Positions 1 through 7,400 of a stretch of 64,000 nt of DNA are shown one piece after another. Position 1 is the first letter of the stretch. The number at the start of each line of letters is the position of its first letter. A program made the translations under genes and the position numbers. Under the pieces are notes generated by a model, which did not search any database, was not told the origin of the DNA, and saw only the letters and a program-made list of their open reading frames with translations. Location: contig JASJJC010000021.1 in NCBI GenBank assembly GCA_037624485.1, forward strand, positions 1-64,000, in the 5' to 3' direction. This DNA comes from JAFMKE01 sp037624485 (GTDB taxonomy: Bacteria > Bacteroidota > Bacteroidia > Chitinophagales > UBA8649).

Positions 1-72
1 TTTAACTATTTTTTAAGTTATGGTTTTTTACCGCGTAGCGGTCGAGTTTGAAAAATGGGTTTTATACCATGC

Positions 73-102
73 AAAATCCCTCCGAGTAGGAGGGATTTTT
101 TT
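73..102 (+). terminator. Rho-independent terminator
   Basis: An 8-bp GC-rich stem (ATCCCTCC at 76-83 with GGAGGGAT at 89-96) around the loop GAGTA, extended by A-T pairs and followed by a run of seven T. It would end transcription of a gene lying mostly or wholly to the left of the window. The flanking A run means it could also work in the other direction. Confidence 0.85.
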
Positions 103-124
103 GTGCTATATTTTCGGGAGTAAT

Positions 125-185
125 TGCAGTTGGTTATAACGTTCTGTATATGGCGCGTTTCAATGCGGTATATACATTGTTGTGA
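125..185. repeat. Imperfect palindrome, attC-like or dispersed-repeat-like
   Basis: Arms TGTATAT (145-151) and ATATACA (170-176) pair perfectly. An inner CGC (154-156)/GCG (165-167) stem and outer AAC (138-140)/GTT (179-181) bases extend the fold, with bulges. The layout (a short AACG-type box, imperfect stem, TTGTTGTG-type box) is like palindromes seen at gene borders in Bacteroidota and distantly like integron attC sites. The canonical attC core GTTRRRY is not matched, so the assignment is uncertain. Confidence 0.4.
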
Positions 186-340
186 CTAATTTTATTTTTT
201 CTTCCATAATTTAATGATACGACTTATGCTTGAGGGTATCAATTGAACACCTAAACCATTGATATCGTCCACTCATTTAACTATGATTATTTGCCTCCTC
301 ATTTTATAAGATTGAAAATCATTTATTGCAAAGCTTTAGC

Positions 341-348
341 TATCTTTA
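341..348 (+). promoter_or_regulatory. Possible prfB operon promoter (-7 element)
   Basis: TATCTTTA matches the Bacteroidota -7 consensus TAnnTTTG except for the last base, 31 bases before the prfB ATG. No clear TTTG -33 element is seen at the right distance, so support is moderate. Confidence 0.35.
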
Positions 349-379
349 CTATCCCAAGATTAAAATATTAAACCCACAC

Positions 380-1460
380 ATGACAACCGATCAGTTTAAG
401 GAAATAAGAGAGCGCACAAATTCTCTGGGGAGGTATCTTTGACATTGCCGACCGTAATATTAAAATAGAAGAAACCACTAAAGTCTCTGCCCAGCCAGGG
501 TTTTGGGATGACCCTGAAGGTGCTGAAATCATGCTCAAAGAAATGAGTAAAGAGAAGTATTGGGTCAACCTATTCAACGGGGTAGGTGAGGCTGTGGATG
601 ACTTAGAAGTCATGCAAGAATTTTATTCCTTAGATGAACTTACTGAGGAAGAATTGGAAGAAGCTTATCAGCAAACACTCATTTTAGTTGAAGAGTTGGA
701 GTTTAAATCCACGCTCAACAAAGAAGAAGACGCTTTGCATGCCATCCTCGAAATCAATGCAGGAGCAGGTGGAACGGAAAGTTGTGATTGGAGCGAGATG
801 CTTATGCGTATGTATATGATGTGGGCAGAGCGAAATGGCTTTAAGCTTAAAGAATTGAATCGACAAGATGGTGATGTAGCCGGAATTAAACAGATTTCAT
901 TGGAAATCATCGGTGACTATGCCTATGGTCAACTGAAAGGGGAGAACGGCGTGCACCGATTGGTGCGAGTAAGCCCATTTAATTCTCAAGGAAAACGAAT
1001 GACTTCTTTTTCATCTGTATTTGTTCATCCCATGATTGATGATACCATTGAAATTGAAATTAGCCCAGCTGACTTGAGTTGGGATACATTTCGGGCAAGT
1101 GGGGCTGGTGGACAGCACGTCAACAAAGTAGAGACAGCGGTGAGAGTGCGACATGCACCTTCAGGAATTGTAGTGGAATGCCAACAAGGACGATCGCAAC
1201 AAGGGAATAGAGAAACTGCAATGAAGATGTTGAAGTCCCAGTTATATGAGCTAGAACTCGAAAAACGAATGGCGGAGCGAGAAAATATCGAAGCAGGAAA
1301 AATGAAAAATGAATGGGGTTCACAAATCCGGTCCTATGTCCTTGACGATAGACGAGTAAAGGATCACCGAACCAATCATGAGTCTCGCAACACAGATGCG
1401 GTTCTTGATGGACATATTGATGACTTCTTGAAAGTTTTTCTTTTACACAATCACAAGTAA
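380..1460 (+). CDS. prfB: Peptide chain release factor 2 (programmed +1 frameshift)
   Basis: RF2 recognises UGA and UAA stop codons and triggers peptide release on the ribosome. The gene is in two frames: ATG at 380 opens a 20-codon leader frame that stops at TGA 440-442; shifting +1 at CTT-TGA-C continues at 441 in the frame that runs to TAA 1458-1460, giving about 359 residues, the usual RF2 length. The joined protein has the RF2 stop-recognition tripeptide SPF (about 198-200) and the catalytic GGQ (about 243-245), both at the expected places. An ORF finder reading one frame would start wrongly at the internal ATG 531 and lose about 50 residues. The stop codon overlaps the galK start by one base, so the genes are probably co-transcribed. 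Confidence 0.97.
427..443 (+). promoter_or_regulatory. RF2 autoregulatory +1 frameshift site
   Basis: GGGGAGG TAT CTT TGA C carries all elements of the classical prfB recoding site: an internal SD-like purine run, a 3-base spacer, the slippery CTT codon, and the in-frame TGA followed by C. When RF2 is scarce the ribosome pauses at TGA and slips +1 from CUU to UUU, making more RF2. The mechanism is established for bacterial prfB; the sequence match is direct. Confidence 0.96.
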
Positions 1461-2581
1461 TGAAAACTAGACTTCAAGAATCTTTTTTTTTACTTTATCA
1501 AAAGGAAGCTGATGTATTGGTGCAAGCTCCTACAAGAATTAACATAATTGGCGAGCACACCGATTATAACGATGGTCTGGTATTACCCGCAGCTATTGAT
1601 TTACCTATCTATTTTGCATTTGCCGAAACAAAAACTCCCGTTGTATTTATATACGATGAAAACAAAAATCAGCGCTTTTCTTTTGATTTAGAAGAAGAGT
1701 TGGACACCGCAGGGCTTTCTCAATGGCGGAAGTATTACTACGGTGCTATTAAGCTTTTACAGGAAAAACACCAGCTTAATGGCTTTCAAGTTTTAAAAGT
1801 AGGTAAGGCACCTATTGGCGCAGGAATAAGTAGTTCTGCAGCATTGTGTTGTGGGTTTATTTATGGCCTAAACAACTTGTTTGAATTGGGACTCAACCGC
1901 TGGGAAATAGCCAAACTAGCTCAAAGAGTAGAACAAGAATATGTAGGTTTAAAATGTGGGTTCATGGATCAGTTTGCGGTTTTGTTTGGTGAGGAAAATC
2001 AAATTTTATCATTGAACTGTAAAGACTTGAATTATACCAAGCATAAGATTCAGTTAAAAAAATATCGATTTATGCTTTGTAATAGCCAAGTGAAACATAA
2101 TTTGGCTGAATCAGCATATAATGAGCGTGTAGAAGAGATGAATCAAGTGAGAAGTATCTTAGGTAAGGAAGATCTTAATACCGTAAAATTAGGAGAGTTG
2201 TCTGGCTTGCCAGAAACCTTATACAAACGAATGCAACATTTACTCACGGAGAATGAGCGGGTAAGGGAGATGGTGGAAGCTATCGAGCTAGGTGATTGGT
2301 CTAAAATGGGGTCCCTTTTAGAAGCAAGTCACTTGAGTTTACAAGAAAATTATGAGGTGACCTGTGCAGAAACAGATTTTTTAGTGGAAACCTTATTGGA
2401 TGCAGGGGCAATTGGAGCAAGACAAATGGGGGGTGGATTTGGAGGCTGCGTCATAGTGTTGCTTAAAAATGAAGAGGCAAATGCTATAGAGGAATACTGT
2501 TTTAATGCATATGCTCAGCGCTTCAATTTAGATGCAGTTTTTTATAATTTCAATATTACTTCTGGTGTTAGCACCCTTTAA
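1460..2581 (+). CDS. galK: Galactokinase
   Basis: Phosphorylates galactose to galactose 1-phosphate with ATP, the first Leloir-pathway step, in the cytoplasm. The 373-residue protein has the GHMP-kinase family layout: the galactokinase signature RINIIGEHTDYND at about residues 26-38, the ATP-binding GAGISSSAAL motif at about 119-128, and a C-terminal MGGGFGGC motif. The length is normal for the family. ATG 1460 overlaps the prfB stop (TAATG) and galT starts 2 bases after its stop, so the three genes look like one transcription unit. No galE or galM lies in the window. Confidence 0.95.
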   Translation: MKTRLQESFFLLYQKEADVLVQAPTRINIIGEHTDYNDGLVLPAAIDLPIYFAFAETKTPVVFIYDENKNQRFSFDLEEELDTAGLSQWRKYYYGAIKLLQEKHQLNGFQVLKVGKAPIGAGISSSAALCCGFIYGLNNLFELGLNRWEIAKLAQRVEQEYVGLKCGFMDQFAVLFGEENQILSLNCKDLNYTKHKIQLKKYRFMLCNSQVKHNLAESAYNERVEEMNQVRSILGKEDLNTVKLGELSGLPETLYKRMQHLLTENERVREMVEAIELGDWSKMGSLLEASHLSLQENYEVTCAETDFLVETLLDAGAIGARQMGGGFGGCVIVLLKNEEANAIEEYCFNAYAQRFNLDAVFYNFNITSGVSTL

Positions 2582-2583
2582 TT

Positions 2584-3591
2584 ATGGATTTTTCTCATCG
2601 ACGTAAAAATATATTGACAGGAGAATGGATTCAAGTGAGTCCTCACCGCACAAAGCGGCCATGGCAAGGTAAGCTTGAAGTGCTTAAGGAGGAACAGCTT
2701 CACGAGCATGATGCCAATTGTTATTTATGCCCAGGCAATACGAGAGCAAACGGTACGGTTAACCCCAATTATAAGGGGGTTTATGTCTTTGATAATGATT
2801 TTGCAGCCTTACAAGCGGATATTCAAGAAACGCATGTAAATGTTAAGGACTTGTTAGTCTCCAAATCTGAAAAAGGGATTTGTAAAGTGCTTTGCTTTTC
2901 GGAAAAACATCATTTGAGTTTAGCACAGATGGAACTTCCTGCTATTGAGCTAGTGATTAATTCTTGGGCGAAGGAATACCGAGAATTAGGGAGCTTAGAC
3001 TATATTAATGCAGTTCAGATTTTTGAAAATAAGGGCGACATTATGGGTTGCAGCAATCCGCATCCGCATGGTCAGATATGGGCACAAGAAAGTTTGCCCC
3101 AGGAGATGGTCAAGGAGCAGACGCAGCAATTCAATTACTTTAAGCAACATAATAAGACATTACTAGCCGATTATTTGCAGGAGGAACTTAAGCAAAAGGA
3201 GCGAATACTCTTTCAAAATAATTCATTTGTAGTGTTGGTTCCTTATTGGGCTATTTGGCCATTTGAAACGATCATTATCGCTAAGGATAACCTTACAAGT
3301 TTCAATGATTTTAAGCAAGCAGATAGGCAATCGTTGGCAGAAGCTATACAATATTTGACGAGTACTTACGATAAACTATTTACTTGCTCGTTTCCATATT
3401 CAGCAGGTATTCATCAATCACCAACCGATGGTATAGCTCATCCAGAATGGACGTTCCACATGCATTTTTATCCACCACTCCTGCGGTCTGCTACCGTTAA
3501 AAAGTTCATGGTAGGTTATGAGATGATGGGTAATCCACAGCGCGATTTCACACCGGAATATGCTGCCAAATTGCTTAAAAAATTAGGGTGA
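2584..3591 (+). CDS. galT: Galactose-1-phosphate uridylyltransferase
   Basis: Exchanges galactose 1-phosphate with UDP-glucose to give UDP-galactose and glucose 1-phosphate, through a uridylylated histidine. The catalytic motif NPHPHGQIWA is present at about residues 157-166, and a CYLCPG motif near residue 47 is the likely metal-binding pair. At 335 residues it is close to the usual 340-350. It follows galK by 2 bases, which makes a compact galactose-use unit with the preceding kinase. Confidence 0.95.
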   Translation: MDFSHRRKNILTGEWIQVSPHRTKRPWQGKLEVLKEEQLHEHDANCYLCPGNTRANGTVNPNYKGVYVFDNDFAALQADIQETHVNVKDLLVSKSEKGICKVLCFSEKHHLSLAQMELPAIELVINSWAKEYRELGSLDYINAVQIFENKGDIMGCSNPHPHGQIWAQESLPQEMVKEQTQQFNYFKQHNKTLLADYLQEELKQKERILFQNNSFVVLVPYWAIWPFETIIIAKDNLTSFNDFKQADRQSLAEAIQYLTSTYDKLFTCSFPYSAGIHQSPTDGIAHPEWTFHMHFYPPLLRSATVKKFMVGYEMMGNPQRDFTPEYAAKLLKKLG

Positions 3592-3676
3592 AATAATTTG
3601 ACAAACTTTCTCTATTTTTATTTAGATTAATTCCAAATAAATACTTAATTTTGAATTCCATAATACAATAAGTGCA

Positions 3677-5578
3677 TTGAGAATATTTATCCTACTGATT
3701 ATTTTAAGTCTGTTTAACACGAATCTTCATGCCGAAGAAGTCGATCAACAGAAGTTTCGTTCTTTGGTCAACCTCTCTAATTATATTGCTAATGACTATG
3801 TCAATGCCGTGGCATTTGATACCATTATTAATAAATTTGAATATGCTGAAATGCAAGAGTTTGCAGTCACCATGAAGGTTCTCCATGAGGACTTGAGTTC
3901 TAGCCTTAACAATGAGCTATTTCTTGGAATTCAGTTCCAATTGGATAGTTTAGATCTAGCCATCCAGAAAAAAAAGGATGCCTCACTTATCGAAGAAATG
4001 GCAAATGATATTAGCCATACTTTATTGGCACAGAATATCTTGAATAATACACCGAGTATATACCCTAATATACTAGCAGGTGAAAAACTGTACCTCCAAT
4101 TTTGTGCGCATTGTCATGGAGATAATGGACTTGGCAATGGACCTGCAGCCAGAGGGTTGGAGCCTGCTCCTAGCAATTTTATTGAAGCTCAGCATATTTC
4201 ACCATTTCATATTTATAATACAGTTCAATTAGGCATAGAAGGAACGTCTATGATCGCCCAAAATCATTTGTCCGAAGAGGAAACTTGGGATTTAGCTTTC
4301 TATGTGATGACCTTGACCTACCAAGATAGTTTACGGGAAAGTAGTTTGTATCCGGAAGCGAGTAGTCAAGTTAATTTGACCCAAATTGCCAACCTCAATA
4401 ATCAAAAACTAGCAGAAGAATTTTCTAGTAATGGATTTGAAAAGGTTAAGGCCTTAAGGTTCCATTCAGGAGAGTTAACAAAAAATGAAAGTTTAGCACT
4501 TACCTTGACGATGCTGCGAAATTCTATGGACTTATACCATTCAGGGAATTCTGAAGATGCAACTCAAATGGCTTTAGATGCATATTTTATAGGCTTTGAG
4601 CCAGTAGAAATACAATTAGGAGCCACCAGTCCGGGAAAGGTTCAGTTGATTGAGAAAGAGATGATGGTTTTTCGATCCTTATTATCCACTCCAAATAAGG
4701 ATTCCTTGATTCGAGAGCAGTACGATAAGATTGCTTATCATTTCGATATGATAGCAAAGGAGAAGGATGAAAGTGGTTTTTGGTTTGTCCTAATAGCCAG
4801 TTTTTCTATTCTTATTCGTGAAGGCTTAGAGGCTCTATTTGTCATCGTAGCTATTTTGGCTGCTTTGAATTCTTTTTCTGAAGGATCAAATGCTAAGAAA
4901 TATGTGCATGGAGGATGGCTTAGTGCAGTATTTATTGGTTTAGTTGCTTACTTTTTTGTTGGCAAATTGATCACCATGGGAGCGCATAAAAGAGAACTTA
5001 TTGAAGGCTTTGGTGCATTGTTAGCTGTGGTAATATTACTTGCTGTTGGATTTTGGCTGCATGGTAAATCAAATGCAAAATCTTGGAGTAAATATATTAA
5101 GACTAAACTTAGTAAGCATCTCAATTCTAATAGTTTATGGTCGATTGCTTTACTTTCTTTTGTGGTAGTGTTTAGAGAAGCTTTTGAGTCTGTTATCTTT
5201 CTTTCCTCATTAAGTATGGCAGGAGGAAGTGAGTCTGGGCTTGCTGTTTTGTTTGGTGCGCTTCTTTCGATGGTATTTATTGGAATCTTGGGCATCTTTA
5301 TTGTCAAGTTTTCAAAAAGGTTGCCGGTGCATCAGGTATTTAAGATTTCTTCAATTACCATGCTTATTCTGGCGATTATTTTAGCGGGAAAAGGAATTAA
5401 CGAATTACAAGAAGCTGCCTTCATAGGTATTGATCTTCTAAATTTCCGTTTCAGTATCGATTTTTTGGGTTTTTATCCCACTTATCAAACGATTATTGCT
5501 CAAATAGTAACCCTAACAATCGCCGGCGGACTGTGGTTGCTGAACAGGCAAAAACATGTTCAACTTAATAAGGGTTAG
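3677..5578 (+). CDS. Cytochrome c/FTR1-family iron permease
   Basis: Predicted high-affinity iron importer of the inner membrane that combines a c-type cytochrome with an FTR1 permease. The 633-residue protein begins with a signal peptide (about 1-19), then a helical periplasmic part, a haem-binding CAHCH motif (about 143-147), and a C-terminal domain with seven or so membrane segments. FTR1-type iron-binding motifs REGLE (about 381) and REAFE (about 500) lie in membrane helices; the second replaces Gly with Ala. This fused arrangement is known in Bacteroidota. The only suitable start is TTG at 3677, since a stop lies in frame at 3638; the signal peptide begins right there. Its stop overlaps that of the convergent kinase gene. 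Confidence 0.88.
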   Translation: MRIFILLIILSLFNTNLHAEEVDQQKFRSLVNLSNYIANDYVNAVAFDTIINKFEYAEMQEFAVTMKVLHEDLSSSLNNELFLGIQFQLDSLDLAIQKKKDASLIEEMANDISHTLLAQNILNNTPSIYPNILAGEKLYLQFCAHCHGDNGLGNGPAARGLEPAPSNFIEAQHISPFHIYNTVQLGIEGTSMIAQNHLSEEETWDLAFYVMTLTYQDSLRESSLYPEASSQVNLTQIANLNNQKLAEEFSSNGFEKVKALRFHSGELTKNESLALTLTMLRNSMDLYHSGNSEDATQMALDAYFIGFEPVEIQLGATSPGKVQLIEKEMMVFRSLLSTPNKDSLIREQYDKIAYHFDMIAKEKDESGFWFVLIASFSILIREGLEALFVIVAILAALNSFSEGSNAKKYVHGGWLSAVFIGLVAYFFVGKLITMGAHKRELIEGFGALLAVVILLAVGFWLHGKSNAKSWSKYIKTKLSKHLNSNSLWSIALLSFVVVFREAFESVIFLSSLSMAGGSESGLAVLFGALLSMVFIGILGIFIVKFSKRLPVHQVFKISSITMLILAIILAGKGINELQEAAFIGIDLLNFRFSIDFLGFYPTYQTIIAQIVTLTIAGGLWLLNRQKHVQLNKG

Positions 5579-6408
5579 ATCAGTTTCTTCTTAAGCAGTC
5601 CCAAAGGTTTTTGTACGACCTTTCCGACCTTGAAATTATACTTGGAGGCTATTTGCACAAGTTGATCAGAAAAGTAATACGCAATACTACCAATAAAGTG
5701 AACGGGATAATCCTTGACAAGCTCCAATCGTGAAAGGTGAGCTTTATAAAAATCTTCAAATGATTGTAGCACGATAGATTCTATCTCGGGCGTTTGGATG
5801 TGTTTCTTGCAAAATGGCACAAATGAGGCGAGGTATCTATTTGCTTGAGGTTCTCGATAAGTGTTATGCAACAACTCCTCTGCGTTAATAGGGTAGTCTT
5901 TGAAAAAATCATCTATGACATGCTGAGGCAATTGTTGATAGAAAACACCTCTTAACAAGCGTTTAGCGATGTATGTGCCACTTCCTTCATCACCCAGTAT
6001 GTAGGACAATGACGAATATTTCCGAATAATATTTTTTCCATCAAAAATACGAAATGTAGAACCTGTACCTAAAATACAAACAATACAAGGACGGTCATCA
6101 GATACGGCCATAACAGCGCCCTCTATATCCGTTTTAATATGTATTTCTGCATTGTTAAAAATGGTATCGAATGACCGAGTCAAGCCCTCTTTTTTAGAAT
6201 CATTGGAGCAACCTGCTCCATAAAAATTTAACTTTTCAACTTGGTCTAAATAGGGGGCCAATGCGGATTGATTGATAACAGTTTGAATTTCATTTGGGCT
6301 TACAAAAAATGGATTAAGTCCAATAGTTTCAGTTCGTAAAATTTCTTGACCTTGATTTAAAAGAATCCACTCTGTTTTGGTTGATCCACTATCTGCAATA
6401 AGTATCAT
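5575..6408 (-). CDS. BadF/BadG/N-acetylglucosamine kinase family protein
   Basis: ASKHA-fold ATPase resembling N-acetylglucosamine kinase, which phosphorylates GlcNAc salvaged from cell-wall or chitin breakdown. The 277-residue protein starts with the phosphate-1 loop DSGSTKTEW (about 6-14), has the phosphate-2 motif LGTGSTFR near residue 115 and a GDEGSGTYIAKR segment typical of this family. The substrate is inferred from family only; other BadF-type kinases are possible. The gene is convergent with the iron permease: TTAG at 5575-5578 contains both stop codons on opposite strands, so no separate terminator fits between them. Confidence 0.8.
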   Translation of the reverse strand: MILIADSGSTKTEWILLNQGQEILRTETIGLNPFFVSPNEIQTVINQSALAPYLDQVEKLNFYGAGCSNDSKKEGLTRSFDTIFNNAEIHIKTDIEGAVMAVSDDRPCIVCILGTGSTFRIFDGKNIIRKYSSLSYILGDEGSGTYIAKRLLRGVFYQQLPQHVIDDFFKDYPINAEELLHNTYREPQANRYLASFVPFCKKHIQTPEIESIVLQSFEDFYKAHLSRLELVKDYPVHFIGSIAYYFSDQLVQIASKYNFKVGKVVQKPLGLLKKKLI

Positions 6409-6552
6409 AATATTTATTAAGAATTCATGTATTTATTAAATGTAACTTGAAAATAAGCAGTATTATTTATATCATAATTAAGGAAGCATTCGCTCGGTTC
6501 TATTATCCAATCCTGTCCGTTTAAATCAATAGTTATTAATAAAGGCCAACTT

Positions 6553-6623
6553 TAATGCCTGTATCAGCAGCAGTAAGAATAAACCAGGAGCGATAAGATG
6601 CTTACAAATTAGTTCAGGCATTA
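6553..6623. repeat. Long-range inverted repeat at the 3' end of the hydratase gene
   Basis: TAATGCCTG (6553-6561) is the exact reverse complement of CAGGCATTA (6615-6623), which includes the stop codon of the enoyl-CoA hydratase gene. The 53-base loop has a further CCTG/CAGG pair. There is no clear U-tract, so it is not a standard terminator, but it could form a 3' RNA structure. Confidence 0.3.
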
Positions 6624-7400
6624 CCAGGTAATCTCCTCTTTGTTTAAGAAAGCTTGGATACCTTTTTTACAGTCTTCACTATCTCTGCCTTTCGCATTCA
6701 TGACTGCCGCATAATTAAATGCATCTTCTATGGTCATGCTTTGAACCTTATTCATCATTTCTTTTGTACTTGTTATAGATTGAGAAGAACTGGATTTAAC
6801 TAAACCCGTAATAAAGTCATGTACACGGCTTTGTATTGTCGTTTTAGATTCTACAGCGTATAAAAGGCCTATTTTGTAGGCAGTTTCTGCATCAACTAAT
6901 TGACCAGTCAATAAAAGTTCTTTAGCTTTTCCTTCACCTATTTTACGGAGTAAGAAAACCATAACTATGGCAGGAATAAAGCCAATTTTCACTTCGGTAT
7001 ATCCAAACAATGCATCTGGGGTTGCAAAAGTAAAATCACATACAGTTGCTAAGCCAGCACCACCAGCAATAGCGTGACCTTCCACCATAGCAACGACTAC
7101 CTTGCTATAGGTGTATATATGTTGGTACAAGTCCTTTAGCTTATTAGAGTCATCAAGATTCTCTTCATAAGTATTCTTTTGCAGGCTTTGTAAATAGCTT
7201 AAATCTGCCCCTGCACTAAATACCTTACCTCTGCCACCTAGCACAACACCCCGCACTTCCTTATCGATTTCAGCATCCTTAAATGCCTTCTTCAATTCAT
7301 TCACTAAATCCTCATTAAAGGCATTCCTTTTTTCGGGTCGGTTAAGCATAATATAGGCAATGCTATCACGGAGGTAGTATTCTATCAAATTAAACTTCAT
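6621..7400 (-). CDS. Enoyl-CoA hydratase/isomerase family protein
   Basis: Crotonase-fold enzyme acting on an acyl-CoA, likely in fatty-acid or amino-acid degradation. The 259-residue protein has the oxyanion-hole regions FSAGADLSYLQ (about 62-72) and AIAGGAGLATVCDF (about 110-123) and a glutamate in GYTEVKIGF at the catalytic position. The exact substrate cannot be told from sequence. The gene starts at the last base of comEC on the same strand, so the two are co-transcribed although their functions do not obviously match. Confidence 0.85.
   Translation of the reverse strand: MKFNLIEYYLRDSIAYIMLNRPEKRNAFNEDLVNELKKAFKDAEIDKEVRGVVLGGRGKVFSAGADLSYLQSLQKNTYEENLDDSNKLKDLYQHIYTYSKVVVAMVEGHAIAGGAGLATVCDFTFATPDALFGYTEVKIGFIPAIVMVFLLRKIGEGKAKELLLTGQLVDAETAYKIGLLYAVESKTTIQSRVHDFITGLVKSSSSQSITSTKEMMNKVQSMTIEDAFNYAAVMNAKGRDSEDCKKGIQAFLNKEEITW

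Larger units (their letters stand above)
1..379. other. Intergenic region upstream of prfB
   Basis: No convincing gene is seen here. The first 51 bases can be read as the end of an open frame stopping at a TGA, but the peptide has no recognisable character. The stretch holds a strong hairpin terminator (73-102), an imperfect palindrome (125-185) and a possible -7 promoter element (341-348), each listed separately. The rest is AT-rich and featureless. Confidence 0.6.

Noticed and set aside
1..51. Possible C-terminal end of a gene cut by the left edge
   Set aside because: The 16 codons before TGA show no recognisable features, and intergenic sequence is equally likely.
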